A stretch of 64,000 bases of DNA from Salvia splendens (Eukaryota > Streptophyta > Magnoliopsida > Lamiales > Lamiaceae): the NCBI RefSeq assembly GCF_004379255.2, contig NC_056042.1, forward strand, positions 14,679,901 to 14,743,900, in the 5' to 3' direction. Every line of letters begins with the position of its first letter. The stretch's first letter is position 1. Shown one piece after another: positions 55,672-64,000 of this stretch. Below the pieces are notes generated by a model, which was given only the letters and a program-made list of their open reading frames with translations, was not told where the DNA came from and did not search any database. Made by a program: the position numbers and the translations under genes.

Positions 55672-55910
55672 CCCCACGCCTGCAGATGAAATCCTCATAC
55701 GCAGTCCTCTCAGCGACGGCAGTGTTCAGCTCGGCCTCCAGATCCTTCTTTTCGGACTCTAAGTCCTTATTATCGGCCTCCAGCTTCATTGAACGAGCCA
55801 AGAGTTCGTCATTCTTCATCTGGTCAGCTATAGCTCTTTTCTCAGCTTCGTCTAAAGCCGAAGAGTACAGCCGCTTCCAGTGAAGTACCTCCAGCTCCTT
55901 GAGAGTTAAG
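55672..55910 (-). CDS. Antisense coiled-coil exon of the Tat element
   Basis: Minus-strand open frame from about 55910 to the TGA at 55674-55672: LKELEVLHWKRLYSSALDEA then MKLEADNKDLESEKKDLEAEL, a strongly heptad-patterned coiled coil. No ATG opens the frame, so it is probably an internal exon, with acceptor near 55905 (minus strand TTAACTCTCAAG). Likely part of the same antisense transcription unit as 56121-58056. Confidence 0.4.
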
Positions 55911-56120
55911 AATACAAAGCAGCTACGTCAGTTCGGCATTTCAGCTTACCGAGCAGGTAGTAAACCACAACAGGAGTAAGAGAGTACGAAAAGCTATACG
56001 AAGACACAAGGGTAGACAGAAGAATTTTTTCATACATAAGGAAAAATTTTTTTACACAAGGAGGGCTTCAAGGCCATCTTACAAGAAGGAAGAAACTAAA
56101 CTAGGAGAAGGGAGACGAAA

Positions 56121-58056
56121 TCATACTCCGCCAGCTTCGTCTCCGGCTCCTCGGTGAGGTTCAGCTTCCTTCTCCTTGTCTGCCTCAGCTTCAGCCTCGG
56201 CCTCCTTGCTCCCCCCAGCCTGCTCGGCGCCCCCATAGCCGATCTGCTGCGCCTCCTGCTCGGCCTGCTCATCACCGACCAGCTGCTCAAGCTGCTCGGT
56301 CTCACCCTCTCCGTGGAAAATTGGAGCGGGTGAAACTGACCCTATGGAGGCAAAGATAGCCTCCATATTCTCATCGCGGTCAGCTCGGCAACTACGAACT
56401 TGGTCCGCAGAAAGCAGGACCGAGGACGAAGCAAGCTCCTCAAGCACCGGCAGACTCTGGAGCCGAGCTGCTATCTCCCGGCCGTACAGCGGCAGGACGA
56501 CTTCAGGCCCCTGCTCGGCTTTATCGGTCATCAGTTTCAGAAGATCACCGACAAAGGCCGAGAATTGGTTGCTCAGAAAGAGTTTCTCCACGAAAGCACG
56601 GAGACCCTCTCCTTGGGCAACCACGGCGGCAGCATCCCTCCGCTTCGTCTGCTCTCGCTGGATGATGAGCTGGTTTTTGGCAAACTGAGCTTCATCCTGG
56701 GCCGAGATCCTAGCAGCTCTGGCCTTCTCAAAGTTGGCCTCAGCCTGTTCGGCCCTATGACAAGCAGCCGCCAACTTCCTCTGCATCTCAGCATAGTCAT
56801 TGGACGCTTTGGAGAGTTCGACGGCGACGAGCTTGGAGAGCATATCGTTCCTCTGAAAATGGATAAAGAAAAAAGTCAACAGAGGGCACCAAAAATACAG
56901 GAAAGAAGCAAAGCCAAAGAATCAAGAAGACAATTCACCTCGGCGAAGTCCGTGGGCCATGCAAAAGGCTCACAGACATTTTCCGAAGGGGGCCCCATGA
57001 CGATGTCTCTCTCCGACGCTCTTGGGGGCTTCTGGGCCTTCCCCTTCCCCTTTGCCGAAGTCGACTCCGGCTTCTTCGGATCCGAAGAAGCCGGAGTCGA
57101 CTTCGGCAAAGGGGAAGGGGAAGGCCCAGAAGCCCCCAAGAGCGTCGGAGAGAGACATCGTCATGGGTTTTGCCTCTTCGGAGTCCTCTCGGCATCAGAC
57201 GCCGAGCTGGTGGTTTTCGGCCTCTCCGGCTCCTTGGACTCCGAAGATTTGCGGCTCAGCTTATTCAATATGTTCACTACCGAAAAACAAGGAAACAAGG
57301 TTAGTTTTCGCCGCTAAAGCAGTAAGGCATAAAAAAGAAATCCTCACCCTCAGTCTCTTCGTCCGAAGACGAGATATTGAACACGAGGTCGCCCTTGACG
57401 AGCTCAGTTTCCGAGTATTGTTTCCTAATCATAGGAATCTTATTGAGCTCGCCCTCGAGCTCGGCCAACGGTTCTAACCGAGGATGGGGAATCACGGACT
57501 TCGGCCCTCTCCAAGGAAAGCCCGGAGCCGAAGTCCTATTATAAAAAAAGAAACGGTTTTGCCATTTCGGCCACTTGGTTTTGCAGAAGGCTCTAAAGGG
57601 CTGTAAAGGGATCAAGTAAAACCAAGATCCCTTCCTCTTAAACTGGAAGAAATTAAGGATTGCCCTCAGAGACAGATCCTTATCTAGCCTACGCAGTTCG
57701 GCAGCAAAGGCCGATAAGTGCCTCCAAGAGTTCGGAGTCACCTGACCTAAAGGGAGTTGAAAAAAATCAAGAAGCTCTACAAAAGGTGGGGGAAGAGGGA
57801 AACGAAGCCCGCATTCTAAGCAGGCTTCGTAAACGGTGGCATAACCCTCCGGCGGGTCGTTAGCCCTATGATCATCGTCGGGAACCACCGCCTTCCCCCC
57901 GGGAAGAAGATATTTTTCGTGTAGAGATATCACGGTGTCCTTACTCAAGACGCTGTGAAAGTATTCTACAGTCTTCTCCCCGGACTCTTTCCGGCTAGAA
58001 GACCCCTTACCCCCTTTCCTACCGCTACCTGACTCAGAAGAAGAAGAAGAAGACAT
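56121..58056 (-). pseudogene. Antisense additional ORF (Transposase_28-like), three exons
   Basis: Minus-strand gene. Exon 1 58056-57348 starts with a Ser-rich segment and holds the putative gypsy-type transposon domain (PF04195-like): YEACLECGLRFPLPPPFVEL, LLDFFQLPLGQVTPNSWRHL, FFQFKRKGSWFYL, WPKWQNRFFF. Donor AGG/GTGAGG. Exon 2 57276-56939 (acceptor TTTCGGTAG) is Ser/Pro/Lys-rich and ends PSENVCEPFAWPTDFAE before donor GTGAATT. Exon 3 56852-56121 (acceptor ATTTTCAG) is a long coiled coil (MQRKLAAACHRAEQAEANFE) with an acidic Glu/Ala tail. Exon 2 is interrupted by the 174-bp palindrome, which brings an in-frame TGA, so the copy is broken. Antisense ORFs of this family sit between pol and the 3' LTR of Tat elements; function is unknown. 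Splice sites are inferred by eye. Confidence 0.75.
56994..57167. repeat. Perfect 174-bp palindrome without spacer
   Basis: The centre lies between 57080 and 57081 (TTCGGA/TCCGAA). Each base from 57080 back to 56994 is complementary to its partner from 57081 to 57167, 87 bp per arm, no mismatch and no loop. 56993/57168 is the first mismatch. One arm continues smoothly into exon 2 of the antisense gene, so the other arm is an inverted copy of it. Confidence 0.97.
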
Positions 58057-58179
58057 AGTTCTTACTCTTTGAAAGTTTGAAGAAATTCTGAAGAAATTCT
58101 TGAAAGCGGAAAGAAATTTTTACGCAAAAGAGAGAGATTGCAGAAGAAGCAATAGCAAAAGTGTTCAACTGATGAAGAA

Positions 58180-58200
58180 AGGACGTATTTATCAGATTCG
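58180..58200 (-). promoter_or_regulatory. Possible TATA box for the antisense gene
   Basis: On the minus strand CTGATAAATACGTCC lies about 130 bp upstream of the exon 1 ATG, followed by a pyrimidine-rich leader (TTCTTCTGCAATCTCTCTC). An antisense promoter is needed for this gene; the assignment is inference. Confidence 0.35.
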
Positions 58201-58379
58201 GAGAAGATTTCAAAATCATCGCACCGTTTCGAATCCCACCTTTTCAGGATTCAACGGCCGGATTTTACTGTCGCATTTAATGCAGTCACGCGCAAGGCAC
58301 GTCCCCTGACGTCAGCCTCCCCCGTACCTTTATCCAGAATGCCGAAGTGACTCGCTTCGCCGAAGTGATTCACTTCGCT

Positions 58380-58394
58380 TTTCGGGGGGGGTAG
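58380..58394 (+). promoter_or_regulatory. Tat-element polypurine tract
   Basis: TTTTCGGGGGGGGTAG immediately before the TGATGGGG LTR start. Confidence 0.75.
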
Positions 58395-59051
58395 TGATGG
58401 GGTACGTACTAAACAAGCCCAATAGCAGTGACGGCCCATCAGCCCAAAGCCCAGAGTATCAGTTCGGCATTACCAAAGAGTTCGGCCCCAGCCTACAGCT
58501 CGGTAAAAGCCAACCAATCAGTTCGGCATTACCAAAGAGTTCGGCCCCAGCCTACAGCTCGGTAAAAGCCGACCAATCAAGCTCTACTCTCAGATCGGCA
58601 AAAGCTGCTCGACAATAGTTCAGCAGTTCGGTCTCAGTATTCGACCGAACTGGGAGATAGTGGACCCATGCAGGATCTCATGACCACTACACGATCTATT
58701 TAGTGGTGTCAAATCATGCAGGATCTCATGCGGGATAAGCGGACCAAACAAAGAGGTAGTGGACCCATGCAGGATCTCCATGACCTCCACGACATCCACA
58801 ACCATCTTTAGTGGTGATGCAAGCCACGATCTTAGTTCAATGTATAAATAGAACTTAGATCAGATAGACAGGGGTTAAGTTCTCTAGAGATAAAATATCA
58901 AATAGCAAGTCTGTATTGTAAGCTGTAAAAAACAGATCAAGCAATACAACTCTGCCCTCTTTTCTTCCCGTGGACGTAGATTTACCTCAGTAAATCGAAC
59001 CACGTAAATCTCTGTGTCGTGATCTGCATTTTCCTGCATTCATCACCATCA
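58395..59051 (+). repeat. Tat-element 3' LTR
   Basis: Starts TGATGGGGTACGTACTAAAC and probably ends CATTCATCACCATCA, about 657 bp. It contains a 62-bp tandem duplication (CAGTTCGGCATTACCAAAGAG, 58460-58580), a repeated GTGGACCCATGCAGGATCTC, and a TATA box GTATAAATAGAAC near 58840. The end is judged from family habit since the 5' LTR is missing. Confidence 0.75.
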
Positions 59052-59068
59052 AAAATTCGCCAAACCAT

Positions 59069-59254
59069 CACTACGCAGAGCACGTTGACCGTGCTCGTAT
59101 TACTCGCAAGTTAACGCCTCAGTTTATGATATTGGCAACCACCATCAATTGTGGTCGGTACTGTTCCGAGCACAATTTAAAGTACTCGCCCTTTTCCGAG
59201 CACAGTTTTGTGTGCTCGCTATTGGTGCTCGGTAAAAGTCTATTTTTTGTAGTG
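59069..59254. mobile_element. Short CACTA-like remnant
   Basis: Right end ...AATAGAC/TTTTACCGAGCACC read on the minus strand begins CACTACAAAAAATAGAC, the classic CACTA terminus. Left side begins CACTACGCAGAGCAC. Between them are five or more CCGAGCAC subterminal motifs in both orientations. The two termini match only in CACTAC and the motif content, so this is probably a deletion derivative or two half-ends. Confidence 0.65.
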
Positions 59255-59844
59255 CAAGTAACAATGTCATTTTGTAGTTCGTATACATAAATCTCTTACC
59301 ACGATCCAAAACGGTGTAACTTCTTATACTCACAAAACACCACAGACTACTAATAATCCTATCACATTACATCAAAAACCCTTTTCTCAAAAAAAAAAGA
59401 AAAGAAAAAACCCACCAAGAACCCACAAACCACGAAGAAATACAACATTTTTCTCGCAACCCACACCCAAAAAATGAAAATAATGACTGTAACTTTGCAA
59501 TCCGCAAGGTCCATAAAAGAGTGAGGACATACCAACGGAAATTTTTGACATGCCTTCTTTGGCATCACTAGTTTGAACAATGAAATCAATGTCTTGAACG
59601 AACCACCTAAATTGAACGAAGTATGCACTGGAATAGCAATGACAGCAGAATTCACAATTAATGACTGAAGATATAATATGGGCTACCACTTAGCGAATGG
59701 GATCTAACCATGTGTCCGACTGACCCAAAGGGCATTGTTTGCTCAAAAACAAGAAATGGCAAGGTTCAATACGTATATGGTACTGATAGTTCATCGTTCG
59801 AGGTCAAGTATGCATGTATTATAATGCTATTTTTACTACTTTTG
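59255..59844. other. Unassigned stretch
   Basis: Overlapping minus-strand frames at 59362-59689 include a plausible peptide (FVQDIDFIVQTSDAKEGMSK) but no domain that I recognise. A-rich tract at 59390-59410. No element ends seen. Confidence 0.35.
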
Positions 59845-60013
59845 GTAATGAACCTCACATTTCACTAACTCATTTTCACTCACATTTTATTATAAAACTA
59901 CTATATAAAAGTATGATCTACATTCCACTAACTTCTTTAAACCACTTTGCATTACATTTCTTCAAACTCGTGCCAAATTAGAGTGTAACAATTAATGGCG
60001 GACGGAGGTAGTA
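59845..60013. mobile_element. Stowaway-like MITE, 3' part
   Basis: ACCTCACATTTCACTAACTCATTTTCACTCACATTTTATTATAAAACTA-type sequence ending GGCGGACGGAGGTAGTA. The terminal GACGGAGGTAGTA is the reverse complement of the CTCCCTCCGTC-type Stowaway end with one change. The left terminus is not found, so it is truncated. Confidence 0.7.
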
Positions 60014-61032
60014 TTTTTTAGTGTATTAGTTTTACCTAATTGCCACTTATATTTATTTTTTCCGATTATACCTCCGAAATAATATTGCATAACGCGCTAA
60101 CTGATATTGGAGTATGAAATTTTCAAATATAACCTTTCATACTATATAATCGATTTGTATTCCTTTTAAACCATGACAAAAAGTATATTTAGTTTCTTAA
60201 AAATTAGACAAAATACGATTCGGTCCTTTCATTTTTACTTTCGTAACCTTTTTTCTTAAATAAAAGAAGCATAAATTTATCCTATACTGTTTTTAATCTA
60301 TTAATTCAATGTGGAATTCTAAATTTTAGAAATAATAAGGAATTGTGAATGTTTGGTTATAACTCCATTAATCAAGAAATTAATACTTACTCTATTTATT
60401 GTATGGACCCCACGAAAATTAATACCTGCGTCCATGACTGGTGGAAGAGGGAGAGGACGGATGAAGTGCAATTATGTTCAGCGCCATCCACGACCTATTT
60501 AATTTTCTATTTGCAATAATTTAAAATTGAATTCACATTTATAAAATGAGGAACAATATCATTATATCACATTTTAAAAACTCATAAATGTATACAATAA
60601 TAATTTTCTATATTAATAAAAACTCGTGTAATCAAATATGTTTCAAAACTAGCAATTTCACACAGAACACGCCTCAATAAAACACTTATCGATCTCTACA
60701 AAAATCAACCACAAACACATGTTAATTACAATTTCATGCTTAATGAAAGAAAAATGGATAAATTATTGCTATATATGTTAGAGCATGATTGACACGTCCA
60801 AATCCAGGTTATAACTAAATTACATGTGTTAGTTTACTAGTATTTAATAACTTTTACATTGCATAAATATAAATATTGTTCCCTGTATTTCAAGATTTTT
60901 AATTTTCAAAACAAATTAAATAAAAATATTGACTTTCATTATATCAATGTTGGGATATATAAACTTAAATTATGAGGCACTAATTCAAAATAATTTTGCT
61001 TAAATAATGCGGTGTGAAATGAGAATCGGTAG
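60014..61032. other. AT-rich flank, nothing recognised
   Basis: No ORF or repeat is supported. It is the upstream flank of the BAHD relic and may include its former promoter. Confidence 0.45.
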
Positions 61033-61037
61033 TTGAA

Positions 61038-61045
61038 TATATATA
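61038..61045 (+). promoter_or_regulatory. TATA box of the BAHD gene relic
   Basis: TATATATA about 80 bp upstream of the ATG at 61124, with a short AC-rich leader (CACCACACACAACACTT) between. Confidence 0.5.
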
Positions 61046-61123
61046 GAGAGAGGAATGCATAGAGCTGAGTCTCCTCACCACACACAACACTTACTATTTG
61101 CTCAGCTTTTCGGACTTATTTTT

Positions 61124-62828
61124 ATGAAGGTGAAGGTGGTGAGGCGGAAGCTAGTGAAACCAAGCAAGGGCAAGGCTACTCCGCCGCATCTCGGCAGCTA
61201 CAAACTCTCTCTCTTAGGGTATCCACTATGGAGCGGACGCGGCTATAGCCGCGTCCACGGGCGGGCGGCGGGCGGGCTATAGTGGCAAGGTTGTCTGCCC
61301 CGGGGGTGGACGCGGCGGGCGTGGCGATGGGGGGCGGACGGGCGATTGCCGGGTGCGGGGCGAGGACGCGACGGGGGGCATAGCCGCGCCTATAGGCGCA
61401 GCGACCATAGTGGCGACATCCGCCGCGGCGCATATGGCGCCAATTTCAATTTTTTTTGGTTTTTTTTTCTCTATAAATACAACTCCCCGTACGTCAGGAA
61501 CGTCTACAAGAGGCTCATCAATCGGATTGAGAGTCGACTGGGGTTGGTTGATAATGCGCCTGGGGATACCGCGGCCGGCAGTAGTGAGAGAGGAGGAGGA
61601 GGAGGAGAAGAAGAAGAGGAAGACGAGGAAGCCGACTCCGACACCGAGTAGACGGTGGCGGAGTTTTGTAGTTGTATTTTATTTTAATTATTCGTTGTAT
61701 AATTTTACTGGTTTGCAATACAACGAATATTCGGCCCTAATTACCTCGTATTCTAGTTATTTACACTGCGATTATTTAAATTACACTTGATTGAAACTAA
61801 AAATATTTAAAATGAAAATTGATTATAAAATTTGGGGGCTATTGGAGGTGTCCACTATAGTGGCGAAAATAGAATTTTGGGGCTATGGACAATAAAATTG
61901 GGGCCATGGACAAAAACTGGAGCGGGGCTATTGGGCGTGTCCGCCTCATAGTGGACACTCTTAGAGCAAGTAAACTCGAATCCTTTATTATTCATGCGAT
62001 GATGAAAAATCGAAATGTGTTTTGCTGGAAGAATCAATGCCTCAAATCTTGTCCAACTTCTATCCGCTAGCAGGGAGGTACAACAAGGACCAACAACACA
62101 TGGAATGCAACGACAAAGGCGCTCTCTTTTCGATGCGGATCTCTCTCTCTCTCTCATCCTGAGGAGCCACGTGGATCCCCATCAGCTGAACCAGCTCCTC
62201 CCATTAGACTTGGCTGTCGTCGATAGAAATCAAGGGGTTTGGAAATTGCTGGTGCATCCCACAGGTGATAGAAATCTCATTCTAAAAAGTTTTCTGACAG
62301 CAAAGCCATACAGAAACTCCGGTGGTGGTTGTCTCCACCTTCCTCTACTCCGTGCAGACATCAAGCGCCACGGGGAACCCCTAGCCGTCATCATCTGGCA
62401 GCTCATCAATATTCGGGAAAGAACTGTCCCGCCCGTCCAAAGCACGCTTTTTGCACGTGGATTACCGCTTCTTCCCTTGAGCTCTCCGCAAAACAAACCG
62501 CGGCAGACGCTCAAGGGGAGAACTTTCCCTGTGCAGGCCGACCACGACTGCGCGTGGGTGCTCGGGGACAAAGAGTTTGGTTGGAAACTGTGCTCGTTGG
62601 CAATTTCTTCGATGGCGACATGAAAGCCAATACCGACAAACGGCAATTATATGGTGATATGGATGACAGATCTCTCCAAAACCGGTGATTACTAGCTGGA
62701 TTTTGGGTTCGGAAAGCCGGAAATGGGTCAGCTTCGCAATGCCAACGATGGTGAAGGAGACGGAGGATTATATAATTTTGCTCAACAACAGAAGCAACGA
62801 CGGTATGGAATGGAAGCGTGTAAATTGA
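61124..62828 (+). pseudogene. BAHD acyltransferase (vinorine synthase-like), broken by a MITE
   Basis: Host-type gene relic for an acyl-CoA-dependent acyltransferase of specialised metabolism. The ATG at 61124 opens 31 codons (MKVKVVRRKLVKPSKGKATP, YKLSLL) before a 744-bp MITE. After it, in shifted frames: LYYSCDDEKSK, LLEESMPQILSNFYPLAGRY (62025-62085), MECNDKGALF, then LNQLLPLDLAVVDRNQ (62190-62230), a Gly-rich segment where the HxxxD catalytic motif should be (62320-62350; not recognisable), and the C-terminal DFGFGKP (from 62699), matching the family's DFGWG motif. It ends near 62828. At least three frameshifts (about 61980, 62120, 62600) and the missing HxxxD make it a pseudogene even without the insertion. 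Intronless, as are many BAHD genes. Confidence 0.85.
61217..61960. mobile_element. PIF/Harbinger-type MITE, TSD TTA
   Basis: 744 bp with inverted ends GGGTATCCACTATGGAGCGG and, read inward from the right, GAGTGTCCACTATGAGGCGG. Flanked by TTA at 61214-61216 and 61961-61963, the 3-bp duplication typical of PIF/Harbinger. The GC-rich left half and AT-rich right half carry no complete transposase; a short acidic peptide (RGGGGGEEEEEDEEADSDTE) at its centre is probably what is left of an ORF. It sits exactly within the BAHD coding region. Confidence 0.9.
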
Positions 62829-63180
62829 TTGATTCTTTCATTACTATTCGCTGCTATGGAAGCGTGTAAATCTTTTACCTTTTTCTAAGAATTCTTATTT
62901 TACCGGGTTTAATAAATTGATAGATTCTTTTATTACTATTCACTGTATTAGCTAAGTCACAACACCCACCATACTTTTCTCTATTTATATAGGTCTCACT
63001 ATTCTATTATTCAATTTAAACACCACAGTTACTTAAAACATTTCATTAATAAAACTTCATTACAAAAACCGAAAAAGGCTTTACAAATTCCTAAAAATTA
63101 AAACTTACATAATTTCAATCCTAAAAATTTTAAATTGCAAAATTTAAATCCTAAAAATTAAATAAAGGCAAAGAAATAGA
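62829..63180. other. Flank with small direct repeats
   Basis: GATAGATTCTTTTATTACTATTCACTG and a diverged copy (GATTGATTCTTTCATTACTATTCGCTG) at 62826 and 62917, then CTAAAAATT repeats at 63090-63160. Probably the non-coding end of the Harbinger element to the right. Confidence 0.4.
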
Positions 63181-63199
63181 AGAATGAGTTCTCTAATGA

Positions 63200-64000
63200 T
63201 GATGATGTGCGTCTACCGAAATCAGTAACACTGGCTATCAATAAAATTTTAGGGGAACCGACTACTCGTTGCCGAATTTCGCCCAACTATGCTTGATTAG
63301 TTCTTCTTGTAGTTGAAAGTTGGCGTTGGTGCCGCACATCGTTGTTCTTATTTTTAGCCTCTTACGCACTGATGGATACGCACCTCGGCGTGGGGGAGAG
63401 CTTGCTATTGAGGTACTGGGGTTATCCTTGTTAAACTAGATTGCCGCATTCGGTCCTTCATCATCAACAATCATGTTGTGCAATATAATACATGCGTAAA
63501 TGAAGTCGGTGAGATTGTTTACGTACCCAATGTGTTATTGACGGCCATTGGCCTTGAAGTCAAATCCTAGTGCTACACCTCTTAAAACATCGTTGAAGAG
63601 GGGGAAGAGTGGAGCACTTTCAAGTCATTTTTCGATCCGGTTACACCGAAATATGCATGTCAAATCCATAGGCGGCAGTTGGCGACCGCCTCCATTATAA
63701 GAGACGGATGGCTGCCTTTGTGGCCTATTTGGTATGCCGTCGGACAATTCTTCCACTTTCAATACATGCAGTCAATGCTACCAAATATACCGGGAAAGTC
63801 ATGATGTGCTTCATGAAGACGAAGCAAATTTTGTCAATATTCGGCGTTGGGCGACCAAGGGTATTTCTCGCCGAAAGCTTAGCGAATTCAAGTCCAAAAC
63901 TTCTTGAGGCATTCGAGTCCATTAGTTTCCCCCACATGCAAATACTCATTGAAAGTATCCGACGTTTGCCAGGTAGCAAGCGTTGGACGACAGACGTACA
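63200..64000 (-). pseudogene. PIF/Harbinger transposase (HARBI1-like nuclease), partial
   Basis: Minus strand, entering from beyond the window end. Landmarks in order: TSDTFNEYLHVGETNGLECL (63965-63905), FPGIFGSIDCMYWKWKNCP (63800-63745), which holds a catalytic Asp of the DDE nuclease, AYQIGHKGSHPSLIMEAVAN, HAYFGVTGSKNDLKVLHSSP (63655-63610) and ACIILHNMIVDDEGP (63500-63450), near the C-terminal end of the family. HARBI1-like proteins cut and paste PIF elements at TWA sites. Several in-frame stops and frame changes show it is decayed. The tail to 63200 is diverged. It could belong to the same superfamily as the MITE 1.2 kb away, but shared termini were not found. Confidence 0.85.

Larger units (their letters stand above)
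53313..59051 (+). mobile_element. Tat/Retand-type Ty3/Gypsy element, 5' truncated
   Basis: Order: integrase C-terminus, tandem-repeat-rich non-coding region, antisense ORFs, polypurine tract, 3' LTR. An antisense additional ORF between pol and 3' LTR is documented for Tat-lineage elements. The 5' LTR, gag, protease, RT and integrase core are missing. 53313-53870 is GC-richer, unassigned sequence probably belonging to the same element. Confidence 0.8.

Noticed and set aside
56400..57317. Plus-strand ORF of 305 codons
   Set aside because: It is the complement of the antisense gene's exons 2 and 3 and crosses the palindrome; the minus strand has domain and splice evidence.
61346..61790. ORFs of 101-145 codons with Glu/Lys runs
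   Set aside because: They lie wholly inside the Harbinger MITE and result from purine-rich repeats; no transposase or Myb motif is recognisable.

Overview
The window looks like repeat-dense, intergenic or pericentromeric chromatin of a flowering plant, probably an asterid eudicot and possibly Lamiales (inferred from the repeat styles and a vinorine-synthase-like BAHD relic). Almost every coding signal belongs to a mobile element or an integrated virus. The only host-type sequences are a broken BAHD acyltransferase, a plastid DNA insertion and one orphan exon-like segment. The only long uninterrupted gene is the gag-pol ORF of a young Copia element at 12.1-17.8 kb. I found no tRNA, rRNA or CRISPR.

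Layout. 1-590: satellite of about 103 bp units. 624-8168: one degraded but nearly collinear copy of an endogenous plant pararetrovirus (movement, coat, zinc knuckle, protease, RT, RNase H, second ORF, promoter). 8203-9316: antisense Gypsy LTR. 10.68-19.9 kb: a large DNA element, probably Mutator-like, with a FAR1-domain fragment and opposed GTRCATTAT-type arrays, split by an intact Copia element (identical 280-bp LTRs, TSD GAGTG). 21.06-21.36 kb: plastid rpl2 intron end plus exon 2. 21.76-26.1 kb: nested LTRs, including a clean solo LTR (TSD CACGC). 26.16-31.55 kb: broken Tekay-type chromovirus pol and 3' LTR containing a 22-bp minisatellite. 31.6-33.3 kb: CACTA-type exon relics. 33.75-34.62 kb: second array of the first satellite.

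35.2-39.6 kb: a Reina-like Gypsy element whose RT core is deleted. 39.6-53.3 kb: a minus-strand Tekay-type element in which gag is joined directly to the last codons of pol (gag-only, TR-GAG-like), split by an old 8.7-kb Copia element. 53.3-59.05 kb: a Tat/Retand-type element with integrase tail, tandem repeats, antisense ORFs, a perfect 174-bp palindrome and a 3' LTR. 59.07-60.01 kb: CACTA-like and Stowaway-like remnants. 61.1-62.8 kb: BAHD pseudogene split by a 744-bp Harbinger-type MITE. 62.9-64.0 kb: antisense PIF/Harbinger transposase relic running off the end.

The parts do not form a pathway. What they record is layered insertion, LTR-LTR recombination, microhomology deletions and point decay. 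The most unusual structures are the spacer-free palindrome, the gag-only Tekay derivative, two LTRs each flanked by pol-end sequence on one side and a primer-binding site on the other, and a satellite that abuts the pararetrovirus.
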